In this document: piece by piece, positions 44,647-52,750 of the stretch
Layout of the letters: each line of letters opens with the position of its first letter
Numbering within the stretch: position 1 is the stretch's first letter
NCBI GenBank assembly: GCA_000434615.1
Contig: FR880797.1
Span: 19,884 to 83,530 of the forward strand
Length of the DNA: 63,647 nt
Reading direction: 5' to 3'
DNA from: Clostridium sp. CAG:510
Lineage (GTDB): Bacteria > Bacillota > Clostridia > Lachnospirales > Lachnospiraceae
Made by a program: the position numbers and the translations under genes
The notes under the pieces: generated by a model
Database searches by the model: none
Told to the model about the DNA's origin: nothing
Seen by the model: only the letters and a program-made list of their open reading frames with translations

Positions 44647-44675
44647 AGTATAGCACCGCATATTTTTTCTGTCAA
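44647..44675 (-). promoter_or_regulatory. Promoter upstream of amt
   Basis: TTGACA (44670-44675, overlapping the permease stop codon) and TATACT (44647-44652, preceded by TGC) are 17 bases apart on the minus strand, a near-consensus promoter. The terminator hairpin begins about 12 bases past the -10 box. Confidence 0.75.
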
Positions 44676-45409
44676 CAACTTTTTTTCCAGACTTTTCCAA
44701 GCACCACAACTGCTGCCATAACCGCAAACACCGCCGCAGTTATTGTAATTATCAAGGCCTTTACATCCATTGTCCTTGCTGCTTTTACTCCATAATAAAA
44801 CGGCAGTGCCTTGCTTACCGCAAGAATTTTTCCGCCCAGCGTATCCACCGGCATCCAGATTCCGCCCAGCATGCCGGTAACGGTTACCAGCACCGAACAG
44901 AGCCCCGGAGCCGCTTTTTCACTGAAAATGCTGCCAATCAGAAGTCCCAGGGAAGCAAACAACAAAATGGATGGCAGAATCCGCAGCATACTGCCCGCCA
45001 CCGCCGCCGGTTTTAAGGGCATTTTCAGAATAATTCCCAGAATGATAGCTGCCGCATAAGTAACGCACACCTGCAGAATTCCTAAAATAAAAAGGGGTAT
45101 CGTGTAGCCCTCAATAAAATCCACCGCCCTCATGGGGGACGCATGCAGCCGCACCATCAGGGAAGTGGAACGGTCCCCGGCTATCTGGATGGCGGAAAAT
45201 ATCATTATAAAGGTGAGTCCGAAATACACGGTCCCGGGCGCCAGATTTTCAAGGGCGAACAAAGGCATACCCGCTTCTTTCGGCAGGCTTTCGTTGAGTA
45301 CCGACATAAGAAGCAGCATAAGCAGTGGAAATCCCAGACAGAAAATATAGCTGAGCGGCTCCCTCAAAATTTCCTTTATGGTTCTTTTGGCAAAAACAAG
45401 ACCTTTCAT
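44672..45409 (-). CDS. ABC-2 type transporter permease
   Basis: A 245-residue membrane subunit with six helices, N-terminal TIKEILREPLSYIFCLGFP and the family-typical RLHASPMRAVDFIEGYTIP loop and MLGGIWMPVDTLGG near the C-terminus. With the adjacent ATPase it forms an exporter (lipid, peptide or drug). The ATG overlaps the ATPase stop (ATGA) with GGAGGAG before it. It is the last gene of the LytTR-DUF3021-ABC operon. Confidence 0.9.
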   Translation of the reverse strand: MKGLVFAKRTIKEILREPLSYIFCLGFPLLMLLLMSVLNESLPKEAGMPLFALENLAPGTVYFGLTFIMIFSAIQIAGDRSTSLMVRLHASPMRAVDFIEGYTIPLFILGILQVCVTYAAAIILGIILKMPLKPAAVAGSMLRILPSILLFASLGLLIGSIFSEKAAPGLCSVLVTVTGMLGGIWMPVDTLGGKILAVSKALPFYYGVKAARTMDVKALIITITAAVFAVMAAVVVLGKVWKKSC

Positions 45410-46233
45410 GAGCGTGCTCCTCCTTCCTGTGCAATGCGCACAAAGGCTTCCTCTAAATTGTCCGCCCCGGCCTGCTCTTTTAATTCTTCCACGCTTCCCA
45501 TGGCTTTTATCTGTCCGTCCACCATGACCGCCACTTTATCGGAAAGGCTTTCCGCTTCCTCCATGTAATGCGTGGTGAGAATGATGGTGATTTTTTCTTT
45601 CATGCGGCGGATAACTTCCCAAAGCTCGCGCCTTGCCAGCACGTCCAGCCCCAGAGTGGGCTCATCCAGAAAAATAATCTGCGGCTCGGTAATCAGCGCC
45701 ATGGCAATACTTAATTTCCGCTGCCAGCCGCCGGACAGCACCTTTGCCCGCCTGTCCGCCACTTCCTGCAGATGAAAATACTGTATCATTTCGTCCGCTT
45801 TTTCCCGCTGTTTTTTTCGGTCGGCACCGTAAATTCCGGCAATGAATTCCAGATTTTCCCGCACGGTCAGCCGGGATGCCACGGAGGTGTCCTGGGGCGA
45901 GATATTCACTAATTTCTTCACCTCGTCCAATTCCGTGTGAATATTGTGGGAAAGCACATATGCCTCTCCCCCGGTGGGGCGGGTCAGTCCGCAGAGCATC
46001 TTAATGGTGGTGGTTTTTCCGGCGCCGTTTACACCGAGCAGCGAAAAAATACTGTCTTTATCCACCGAAAAAGAAATGTTGTCCACAGCGGTTTTGTCCG
46101 GATACTGCTTGGAAAGCCCGGTGACTACGATGGCTTTTGGGCTACTTGCCTGTTCCTTATCCGTTGTCTCTTTACTCCGGCTGCTTACCTGTTCCTTATC
46201 CGTTGTTTCTTTATTTTGATTATTTGTCCTCAT
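45406..46233 (-). CDS. ABC transporter ATPase
   Basis: A 275-residue nucleotide-binding subunit: Walker A LGVNGAGKTTTI, Q loop VNISPQDTSV, signature LSGGWQRKLSIAMAL, Walker B IIFLDEPTLGLD and the switch His in LTTHYMEEAE. The first 32 residues are an unusual tandem repeat (KETTDKEQVSSRS then KETTDKEQASSPK) before the normal domain. It pairs with the permease just downstream and follows the DUF3021 gene with a 14-base overlap. Confidence 0.94.
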   Translation of the reverse strand: MRTNNQNKETTDKEQVSSRSKETTDKEQASSPKAIVVTGLSKQYPDKTAVDNISFSVDKDSIFSLLGVNGAGKTTTIKMLCGLTRPTGGEAYVLSHNIHTELDEVKKLVNISPQDTSVASRLTVRENLEFIAGIYGADRKKQREKADEMIQYFHLQEVADRRAKVLSGGWQRKLSIAMALITEPQIIFLDEPTLGLDVLARRELWEVIRRMKEKITIILTTHYMEEAESLSDKVAVMVDGQIKAMGSVEELKEQAGADNLEEAFVRIAQEGGARS

Positions 46234-46696
46234 TTTGTCTGCTCTCCTCTCCGCTTATTTCCGCTATCCGGCGGTTGATTTCCCGGACTTCTTTTACCGA
46301 GCTGCGATATGCCACTGTCCAGCAGACGAAGTAGGTGGCAAAATAATCGCACAGGAAAATGATGGCTGATGTTTTATATACAAAAAGTCCCCAACAGAAG
46401 CCGGTAATGGGAATACAGACCGCCGTTGTCAGAAGAAAATACAGGAGGCTCTGCAAAAGAAGTCCCAGTTTTGCCTGTTCAAACAAAACAGTTCCTCCTG
46501 AGAAGGTTCCACTGATAACACCCGTCAATATAATCTGAATGAGCAGCGCCAGACTTTTGTTTTCAAAATAAGCGGAATACGAAGGCACCAGAGGTTCTTC
46601 CTTAAAAACCAGGATACAAATAAGCGCGACCACCACATTGATGGCGGCGGCATAGGAAAAACCGTCTATTATTCTTTTTGTCAGTTCTTTTTTCAT
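46220..46696 (-). CDS. DUF3021 membrane protein
   Basis: A 158-residue protein with four helices (about 15-35, 48-70, 80-102, 108-135) and a charged C-terminal tail. DUF3021 proteins regularly accompany LytTR regulators and ABC transporters, as here, and are thought to sense the envelope or hold the regulator at the membrane; that role is inferred from context. ATG at 46696 lies seven bases after AGGAGG; a GTG six bases earlier would be too close. Confidence 0.87.
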   Translation of the reverse strand: MKKELTKRIIDGFSYAAAINVVVALICILVFKEEPLVPSYSAYFENKSLALLIQIILTGVISGTFSGGTVLFEQAKLGLLLQSLLYFLLTTAVCIPITGFCWGLFVYKTSAIIFLCDYFATYFVCWTVAYRSSVKEVREINRRIAEISGEESRQNEDK

Positions 46697-46707
46697 ACTC
46701 ACACCTC

Positions 46708-47148
46708 CTACAATCCCAGCGCCTGTTTGATTTTGCCCATGTACCTGCGGGAAACATATGCCTCCTGCTCCCCGGAAAGCTTCATTTTTATGGTTCCGAT
46801 GATGCCGGTATCCAACCGCTTTATTTTCCGCACATTGACAATATCCGTATTGGAAATCCGCACGAACTGGCTTCCGTCCAGTGTTTCCTCCAGTTCATAC
46901 AGTCGTTCTTTGATGCGGAACTGCTCTGTTTCCGTGGTCAGATATACATTCTTGTTCTGGGTGAAAATGCGCACGATTTCCCGGTAGGGTACCTTGACAA
47001 TTTCCTCGTCCTTATATGCATACAGACTGCCGCCCAGGGCATCTTCTATGGTTTTTGCCATTTTTTCTACTTCCGGCGTGACCGCAGCCGTGCAAATCTG
47101 CACTTCCGGCTTCCCGTATGCCGGGTCCGTTTTTATTTTTACAATCAT
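46708..47148 (-). CDS. LytTR-family DNA-binding regulator
   Basis: A 146-residue regulator whose C-terminal half is a LytTR domain: VPYREIVRIFTQNKNVYLTT, RLYELEETLDGSQFVRISNTDIVNVRKI and SGEQEAYVSRRYMGKIKQ. It lacks a receiver domain, so it is not a standard response regulator. It heads the operon with DUF3021 and the ABC exporter, 11 bases apart, and probably controls it. Confidence 0.92.
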   Translation of the reverse strand: MIVKIKTDPAYGKPEVQICTAAVTPEVEKMAKTIEDALGGSLYAYKDEEIVKVPYREIVRIFTQNKNVYLTTETEQFRIKERLYELEETLDGSQFVRISNTDIVNVRKIKRLDTGIIGTIKMKLSGEQEAYVSRRYMGKIKQALGL

Positions 47149-47334
47149 ACTTTTGCCTCACTGTCGGGGGATTATAATGAGTGCTTTTACAGAAGGTTCT
47201 TTCTTCAGATACTGTCTTACAAAAGACTTTCTGTAACAGATACTTTCTTCAGAAGATATTTTTGATTATAGAGGATTTTTCTTACGTTGTGGGGATTTTG
47301 GGATAGATGGTTGAAAATAAACGACGAATGGAAA

Positions 47335-47361
47335 ACGGGATGCCCTTGGGCGCATCCCGTA
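47335..47361 (-). terminator. Terminator after the YqeY gene
   Basis: A 9-bp stem ACGGGATGC/GCATCCCGT with an 8-base loop, followed on the minus strand by TTTTCC. The rest of the 283-bp gap to 47149 shows nothing else. Confidence 0.75.
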
Positions 47362-47398
47362 TCTATCAAATGTTACCTTTTGAATGTCAGCCTTCTCT

Positions 47399-47449
47399 TA
47401 CTGAAGGAACTCGTTTACTGAAGGAACTCGCCTACTGAAGGAACTCGCC
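47399..47449. repeat. Three 17-bp tandem repeats at the end of the YqeY gene
   Basis: TACTGAAGGAACTCGCC is present three times head to tail (47399, 47416, 47433). The last copy encodes the final GEFLQ of the YqeY-like protein; the other two lie past its stop codon. Confidence 0.9.
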
Positions 47450-47878
47450 TACAATCTTGTTGACAACGCTGCCTTCTGCCTTGCCTTTTACCTTGGGCAT
47501 CAGTTCTTTCATAATCTTGCCCTTGTCTTTGGCGGTCGGCGCTTCGATACCGAGGTCGGAAAGAACACCCTTAACAATCTCACGAATGGCATCTTCGCTC
47601 AAATCCTCCGGTACAAATTCTTTGTATACAGCCAGACGTTTTTCACACTGCTCAATAATATCCGTTCTGTCTGCCGGAGCGGTTTCCAAAGTTTCCTTTG
47701 TCTGGCGGATTTCCTTCTTGATTACTTCATTTTCTTCATCGGGAGTCAGGTCTTCTCTCTTATCAATAGCCTTGTTCTTCAATGCGCTTAACAACATGGA
47801 AAGGGAATCTTTTCTCTCCTTGTCCTTGTTTTTCATTGCGGTTACCATTTCTGCTCTTACTTCATCAATTTTGCTCAT
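47432..47878 (-). CDS. GatB/YqeY-domain protein
   Basis: A 148-residue helical protein of the YqeY family: MSKIDEVRAEMVTAMKNKDK, LSMLLSALKNKAIDKRE, and a second domain with IREIVKGVLSDLGIEAP and MKELMPKVKGKAEGSVV. The domain also ends the GatB amidotransferase subunit, where it binds tRNA; free-standing copies lack a proven function. ATG at 47878 matches family starts; an ATG 12 bases earlier abuts its ribosome site. Its 3' end is repeated downstream. Confidence 0.9.
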   Translation of the reverse strand: MSKIDEVRAEMVTAMKNKDKERKDSLSMLLSALKNKAIDKREDLTPDEENEVIKKEIRQTKETLETAPADRTDIIEQCEKRLAVYKEFVPEDLSEDAIREIVKGVLSDLGIEAPTAKDKGKIMKELMPKVKGKAEGSVVNKIVGEFLQ

Positions 47879-47926
47879 AACTTTATCCATTCCTTTCTAT
47901 TTCCTGCCGCCTTTTCAGGTGTCGGT

Positions 47927-49204
47927 TTACAAAAATTTATCCAGCTCTGCTTCGACCTGTTCTCTTCTCTTGAACCTGGGATTGCGGATAAGTCTGCCGG
48001 AAGCCACTACCATGTCCACATGACGGAGCGCCTTTAAGTCATCCAGCGGATTTTCTTTTGTGACAATCATGTCAGCAGCCTTTCCCTTTTCCAGTGTACC
48101 GGTCACATCCCCTATTCCTGCCATTTCCGCGCTTCTTGCCGTTGCGGTATACAGAGCGAATGCATTGCTGACACCCACGTATTTGTGGAAGTAATACAGC
48201 TCTCTCCAGAAGTCATACTGGGTTATCCAGGGGCATCCCACATCATTTCCCAGCACCACCGGAATGTCATTGGCAAGCGCCTGCTTGGCACATTCCACAA
48301 TGCCTTCAAATACCACATTTCCGTTGTACTGCTCCACTTCCGATGCATTTGTGACACTTCTGTCAAACAGTGCATAAGGAAGCGCCGGGGATATGGTGGT
48401 GCAGAGGAAAGCGCCTCTTTCCTTGAAAAGCGCAATCATTTCATCATCCAGCTTGGCCCCGTGTTCAATGGAGTCCACCCCGTTCTGCAAAGCTACCTTT
48501 ACACCCTGCGGGGACTCTACATGGGCGGATACGATAAATCCCGCTTCATGCGCCTTGTCGCAGACAGCCTTTACCATTTCGGGCGGCATCTTCAGTTCAC
48601 CCGGAACGCCTTTTTCCTTGGCATCTAAAACACCACCGGTAATCATCAGTTTTACCAGATCTACTTTTTCTTTTTCCGCCTGCGCCAGATGTGCCAGTGC
48701 TTCTTCATTATTTTTTGCCGCAACTGCCACGGAGCCTGCCATATGACCGCCGGGTACGGAAATACCCTGATTGGCCGCTAAAATTCTCGGTCCGGTTTTT
48801 CCGGCTTTTATTTCATCTCGGAGTCTGGTATCGAAATCGCCCAAGCCGCCCACGGTACGAATGGTTGTGACGCCGCTCATCAGCTCTGTTTTGGCAAAAC
48901 CGCTTACCACCTTGTAAGCTACGGCTCTGGAAAGCGCCGTTCCCATCAGGTTGCGGACCAGTTTTTCATTGTCTCTCTGCTTTTTCTGGGGTTTTCCGCT
49001 GCCTGCCAGATGCACATGCATGTTTATCAGCCCCGGCATTATGTATTTTCCCGCAAGGTCTACCGCTTCATACTCTGCCGGCACCTGTTCCTTCGGCACA
49101 ATGTCCGTGATTTTCCCGCCGTCCGTCAGGATACACAGACCTTCCTGTACCTGCATATCTTTTGTTCCGTTCAAAATTTTTCCGTTACAGTATGCGTATT
49201 TCAT
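47927..49204 (-). CDS. Amidohydrolase-family enzyme (imidazolonepropionase-like)
   Basis: A 425-residue metal-dependent amidohydrolase. The first metal site is LINMHVHLAG, the bridging Lys sits in VDLVKLMITGG, the later His ligands in VSAHVESPQG and DSIEHGAKLD, and the catalytic Asp in LGNDVGCPW. N- and C-terminal beta strands form the second domain (LEKGKAADMIVTKENP). The group contains prolidases, imidazolonepropionases and xenobiotic hydrolases; the substrate is not predictable. AAAGGG precedes the ATG at 49204; more upstream reading enters the repeat array. Confidence 0.92.
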   Translation of the reverse strand: MKYAYCNGKILNGTKDMQVQEGLCILTDGGKITDIVPKEQVPAEYEAVDLAGKYIMPGLINMHVHLAGSGKPQKKQRDNEKLVRNLMGTALSRAVAYKVVSGFAKTELMSGVTTIRTVGGLGDFDTRLRDEIKAGKTGPRILAANQGISVPGGHMAGSVAVAAKNNEEALAHLAQAEKEKVDLVKLMITGGVLDAKEKGVPGELKMPPEMVKAVCDKAHEAGFIVSAHVESPQGVKVALQNGVDSIEHGAKLDDEMIALFKERGAFLCTTISPALPYALFDRSVTNASEVEQYNGNVVFEGIVECAKQALANDIPVVLGNDVGCPWITQYDFWRELYYFHKYVGVSNAFALYTATARSAEMAGIGDVTGTLEKGKAADMIVTKENPLDDLKALRHVDMVVASGRLIRNPRFKRREQVEAELDKFL

Positions 49205-49317
49205 CTTTGGTCCCTTTCTGCAGTATGTTGCATCAAAGTCGGGGCTTTTGACCCCGACATCATTTACAAACAGTATAGCACACTTGCAGGAATGTTGGTA
49301 AGGTTTCTTAAGCAATA

Positions 49318-49670
49318 TTTGACTCTGTTTTTGGGGATTTCTTATAGAGTCAAAGGCTTTTTTATATGATGATTTCTCTTTTTGACCCTGAGCCGCTTTT
49401 CCTTTATCTGGGTCAAATGTAAGTACGCTCCTCTCCGGACTTCTTTGACTTATTTTATGGCTTCTTTCCACAGGGTCAAACACTGCATGCCCTAAGAAGT
49501 TCTTTCATTTGACTCTGTGGAGTATTTTCGTTGATAAAGTCAAATTTTCTTTTGGAATGTCTTTTTCCAATTTGACTCTGTAATCAATTTTTCTTCAGAG
49601 AGTCAGAAAGTGTTCCATTTCCCTCTTCTTTGTTTTGACCTTTTTCACCTTCTCCTGCTGCTGAGTCAAA
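49318..49670. repeat. Dyad array B: six units with TTTGAC/GTCAAA arms
   Basis: TTTGAC starts at 49318, 49381, 49444, 49509, 49572 and 49634 (spacing 62-65, mostly 63). Each is matched by GTCAAA or a one-base variant so that every dyad is exactly 37 bases long (ends 49354, 49417, 49480, 49545, 49608, 49670). Sequence inside and between dyads varies. The array fills the gap after the amidohydrolase gene and runs into the 3' end of the DUF2726 gene. Confidence 0.9.
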
Positions 49671-50342
49671 TTTTCCCTTTGAAATGTTGGCTTTCGAGTA
49701 CGTTACTTTTTTCTCCACCGGACTATGTACATACTCGGCTGACGGCTGACCCGGAGCATCGCTCGCCGTATTGTGCCTAAGAGCGTCGCTCGCCTGTGTT
49801 GTTCCCGGGCACAATACGGCAAATATTCTGGTTAACTGGGTTTCGTAGCTCTCACCCCCAATGATTACCCGGAATAAGGGAAGCCCAATTACCGTGAAAA
49901 CCTGGTTTTTGAACAGGTCTGTTTTCTGGGCGTTTGCAGAATTATGGGAACGGTCGTCCAGCTCCAGACCTGCCAGAATATGCAGGGCACTGTCACAAAT
50001 CATAAAATCAATGTGCCGTGATTTAATATAACCCCTGTATTTCATAAGCTGCTTTTTATCTTTCACCGTCACCGAAAGAAAATCTTCCATTCTTACTTTA
50101 GGGCAGATAATAAATCCTTTTTCATCGCACTTTTGCTTTAAGCACTTCCAGAAACCATATTCTGTTTTTGTGAGAAGCATCTTCTTTTCATAAGGTAAAA
50201 TATCACTGCCATTCCAGTTGCTCTCCTTTGAAAACGGACTTGATTTTTGAGTCCATGATTTTTTTCGTTTAGGCTTAAAAACAGTTTCATCCAACACAAT
50301 ACATACACTAATCAAAATTCCTACAATAACAATAGCTTCCAT
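49584..50342 (-). CDS. DUF2726 (restriction-fold-like) protein
   Basis: A 252-residue protein with an N-terminal membrane helix (MEAIVIVGILISVCIVLD), a basic linker and a DUF2726 domain: KMLLTKTEYGFWKCLKQKC, then HIDFMICDSALHILAGLELDD, then FKNQVFTVIGLPLFRVI. The DxxxC and ELDD positions recall the PD-(D/E)xK nuclease-like core of the family; activity is unproven. The last 60 residues are low-complexity, and the final 29 are encoded by the dyad array. ATG at 50342 follows AAGGGAG; a GTG 15 bases earlier does not. Confidence 0.85.
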   Translation of the reverse strand: MEAIVIVGILISVCIVLDETVFKPKRKKSWTQKSSPFSKESNWNGSDILPYEKKMLLTKTEYGFWKCLKQKCDEKGFIICPKVRMEDFLSVTVKDKKQLMKYRGYIKSRHIDFMICDSALHILAGLELDDRSHNSANAQKTDLFKNQVFTVIGLPLFRVIIGGESYETQLTRIFAVLCPGTTQASDALRHNTASDAPGQPSAEYVHSPVEKKVTYSKANISKGKFDSAAGEGEKGQNKEEGNGTLSDSLKKN

Positions 50343-50355
50343 CTTTTCTCCCTTC

Positions 50356-50387
50356 ACAAAAAGACCTGCCCTTGCCGGGCAAGTCTT
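50356..50387 (-). terminator. Terminator after the 50409-50885 gene
   Basis: An 11-bp stem (50361-50371 with 50377-50387, one G-U) is followed by T residues on the minus strand, 22 bases past the stop. Confidence 0.8.
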
Positions 50388-50408
50388 CAGCTTTTTGTCT
50401 ATGCTCCA

Positions 50409-50885
50409 TCACCTTTTTTGATTGTACCATCCATCACCCAGCGGGCACTCAAAAGACAACTCAATAACATGATTTATCTCTACCTCTTCCCCTTCCGGTG
50501 TTGTTGTCGTACCTGAAAAAGTGACATACGTTTTTCCATCCCTTATCTCAGTGGAGGTATAAATATGCATTGGATTTACATAATCTTTTCTCAGATGTGC
50601 CTCATATTCCATTACTTTTTTGTTCCATTCTTTCTGCCGGTCATGATATTTAGGAGCACATCCCACCCGGTAATTGATTTCTGAATTTAAGTACAGCATT
50701 TGAAAAGAATAATCGTCACCGTTTTTTTGTGTCGACATTGTCATATAAATCTTCGGATTGTTATATGCAATATAATCTTCTACCAAACGTTTTCCCAGCA
50801 ACACACAAACAACAACCATCACCGCATAGACAAAGTACCTGTTCGGTATTTTTTTATGTAATATTCTGTTTATCTTTTCTTTCAT
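50409..50885 (-). CDS. Small membrane-anchored protein, unknown
   Basis: A 158-residue protein with one N-terminal helix (YFVYAVMVVVCVLLGKRLV) after a basic stretch, so the rest is probably outside the cell. The outer part is beta-rich (KIYMTMSTQKNGDDYSFQM; KTYVTFSGTTTTPEGEEVE) and carries two Cys that could form a disulfide. I do not recognise a family. It precedes the DUF2726 gene with a terminator between them. Confidence 0.7.
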   Translation of the reverse strand: MKEKINRILHKKIPNRYFVYAVMVVVCVLLGKRLVEDYIAYNNPKIYMTMSTQKNGDDYSFQMLYLNSEINYRVGCAPKYHDRQKEWNKKVMEYEAHLRKDYVNPMHIYTSTEIRDGKTYVTFSGTTTTPEGEEVEINHVIELSFECPLGDGWYNQKR

Positions 50886-50978
50886 GCAACCCCGCCCTTT
50901 TTTATTTATTTTAGCATTTACATTTTATTATTGTCAATCTTTGTTGTGATTTTGGAGTGGTTTTACATAAATCATATA

Positions 50979-51016
50979 AAAAAAGAGAACTCCTGACAAA
51001 AATATCAGGAATTCCC
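50979..51016 (-). terminator. Terminator after the kinase fragment
   Basis: A 12-bp stem (50985-50996 with 51005-51016) is followed by T7 on the minus strand. It presumably ended the ancestral histidine-kinase gene. Confidence 0.75.
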
Positions 51017-51023
51017 TTTATTT

Positions 51024-51164
51024 TTACAGCACTACCCGGAATAAAATGCCGTCCTTCCGGTAGGATGCCCTGATGCTTCCGCCATGCGCTTCAGCGGTGG
51101 CCTTGGCGATGGAAAGTCCGATGCCGGTGCCTCTTCCCTCTCCGTCAGCGCCATGGGTACCATG
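51024..51164 (-). pseudogene. Histidine kinase C-terminal remnant
   Basis: About 45 residues match the end of an HATPase domain: DGEGRGTGIGLSIAKATAEA then HGGSIRASYRKDGILFRVVL and a stop. The GTGIGLSIAK G2 box and the closing strand are intact, but the rest of the kinase (sensor, DHp, N and G1 boxes) is missing upstream, where the hip promoter begins. It is therefore a relic, probably cut off when the HipBA module arrived. Confidence 0.8.
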
Positions 51165-51272
51165 AACACGGGCGGACGAAGATAAAAGTACGCGTTTCTT
51201 TTTTATAGCATAAAAAAGATGCATTATTTCTGCATTTGATATATAATAGTAGTGGATAATATATGATACATT

Positions 51273-51310
51273 TTGACCTGTTTAAGGCTAAAGTAGATAA
51301 TATATTATCT
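51273..51310 (+). promoter_or_regulatory. hipBA promoter and palindromic operator
   Basis: TTGACC (51273-51278) and GATAAT (51296-51301) are 17 bases apart. The perfect 16-base palindrome AGATAATATATTATCT (51295-51310) covers the -10 box, and a similar GATAATATATGAT lies about 40 bases upstream near 51255, suggesting two HipB sites. Confidence 0.65.
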
Positions 51311-51349
51311 GCAACTATTTTTATGCAAACTTTAGGAGGAGGAAACACT

Positions 51350-51628
51350 ATGGAGGGTCTTATCTGGGAAACTTCTGAGGAATTGGATAAAAAAATTGCT
51401 GACCGCTTACGGCTTATCCGCAAGCGCAGGTCTATCTCTCAACAGCAGCTGGCTAAAATGAGTAATGTAAGCTACGGTTCCATCAAGCGCTTTGAAACAA
51501 CCGGACAGATTTCTCTGCTTTCCCTCACCAAAATTGCCACTGCCCTGCAGGTAGCCGATGAACTGCGCAACTTATTTACCGCAGTGCCTTACCGGAATAT
51601 TGAGGAGGTTATTAATGAGTCAAAATAA
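51350..51628 (+). CDS. hipB: HipB-like antitoxin (XRE family)
   Basis: A 92-residue HTH protein: ADRLRLIRKRRSISQQQLAKM, then SNVSYGSIKRFETTGQIS as the recognition region. It sits immediately before hipA with a 14-base overlap and should both bind HipA and repress the operon. AGGAGGAGG precedes the ATG at 51350; earlier in-frame starts have no ribosome site. Confidence 0.92.
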   Translation: MEGLIWETSEELDKKIADRLRLIRKRRSISQQQLAKMSNVSYGSIKRFETTGQISLLSLTKIATALQVADELRNLFTAVPYRNIEEVINESK

Positions 51629-52748
51629 ATACCTTCATGTACTATATCATAATATACCCGTCGGAACTCTTGCCATGGCACAGTCTCGTCTGGTAGCTTT
51701 TGAGTATACCGAAGACTGGTTAAAAAACGGTTTTTCCATCAGTCCCTTTTCTCTGCCTTTAAGAAAAGAGGTCTTTCTTCCTTCTAAGTATTATTTTCAG
51801 GGTCTTTGGGGTGTATTTGCCGACAGCCTTCCGGATGCCTGGGGCAGACTTTTATTGGAACGCCTTCTGAAAGCACAAGGTAAAAATCCGGATTTGCTTA
51901 CCGTCTTAGACCGTCTGGCAATCGTTGGCACCTCCGGCATGGGGGCTCTGACTTATGAACCCGAGGAGGAATGGGCTGCCACTCCCGATTATCTGGATTT
52001 GGATGACCTCGCATATCAATGCAAAAAAATACTGAACACGAAATATTCCGATAAATTAGGTGAGTTGTTTTCACTGGGCGGCACCAGCGGCGGCGCGCGC
52101 CCCAAAATTCTCACAGAAATTAACAATGAACCATGGATAATCAAATTTCCAGCCTCTCCCGATGGAGAAAACGCCGGTTTTATGGAATACGAATATTATT
52201 TATGCGCCAAGGAATGCGGTATTTCCATGAGTGAGTCCCAATTATTTCCTTCGCAGAAATGTAAGGGTTATTTTGGTACCAGACGTTTTGACCGTCAAAA
52301 AAAAGAAAATGATTATCAAAGAATTCATGTCCTGACGGCTGCTGCCCTTTTAGAGCTTGATTTTACGCAGCCGAGTCTCGACTACCACGGTCTGATGAAA
52401 TTAACCAGTATTCTCACCGGAAACAATGAACAGGATATGGAAAATATGTTCCGCCGCATGTGTTTTAATGTATTTGCCCACAACCGGGACGACCATTCCA
52501 AAAACTTCTCCTACCTTTATGAGGAAGCTTCCGACAGTTGGTGTCTGGCACCCGCCTACGATTTGACATACAGTAATACTTATTACGGAGAGCACACCAC
52601 AACCGTGGACGGCAATGGGCGCAATCCCGGCATGAAGGAACTTTTGGCGGTTGGAACTGCCGCAGGTATAAAACAGAGTCGGTGCAAATCCATTGCAGAG
52701 GATATCCGGGACTGTGTAAACCACAACCTCGCAGCCTACCTGTCATAA
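51615..52748 (+). CDS. hipA: HipA-family serine/threonine kinase toxin
   Basis: A 377-residue HipA kinase. The N-terminal HipA-coupling domain includes GLWGVFADSLPDAWGR. The P-loop-like segment SLGGTSGGARPK holds the autophosphorylated Ser position, WIIKFPASPD the ATP-binding Lys, FNVFAHNRDDHSKNFSYL the catalytic Asp/Asn set and LAPAYDLTYS the Mg-binding Asp. All key residues are present, so it looks active. E. coli HipA stops translation by phosphorylating GltX; the target here is unknown. GGAGG lies six bases before the ATG. Confidence 0.95.
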   Translation: MSQNKYLHVLYHNIPVGTLAMAQSRLVAFEYTEDWLKNGFSISPFSLPLRKEVFLPSKYYFQGLWGVFADSLPDAWGRLLLERLLKAQGKNPDLLTVLDRLAIVGTSGMGALTYEPEEEWAATPDYLDLDDLAYQCKKILNTKYSDKLGELFSLGGTSGGARPKILTEINNEPWIIKFPASPDGENAGFMEYEYYLCAKECGISMSESQLFPSQKCKGYFGTRRFDRQKKENDYQRIHVLTAAALLELDFTQPSLDYHGLMKLTSILTGNNEQDMENMFRRMCFNVFAHNRDDHSKNFSYLYEEASDSWCLAPAYDLTYSNTYYGEHTTTVDGNGRNPGMKELLAVGTAAGIKQSRCKSIAEDIRDCVNHNLAAYLS

Positions 52749-52750
52749 AA

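Noticed and set aside
44588..44675. ANTAR-type antitermination leader for amt
   Set aside because: I looked for two hexaloop hairpins with A and G at loop positions 1 and 4; the only clear hairpin has an A/T loop without that pattern.
49318..49670. CRISPR-like or integron attC array
   Set aside because: Only 6-8 base arms are constant, no cas genes or integrase occur, and there are no gene cassettes between units.
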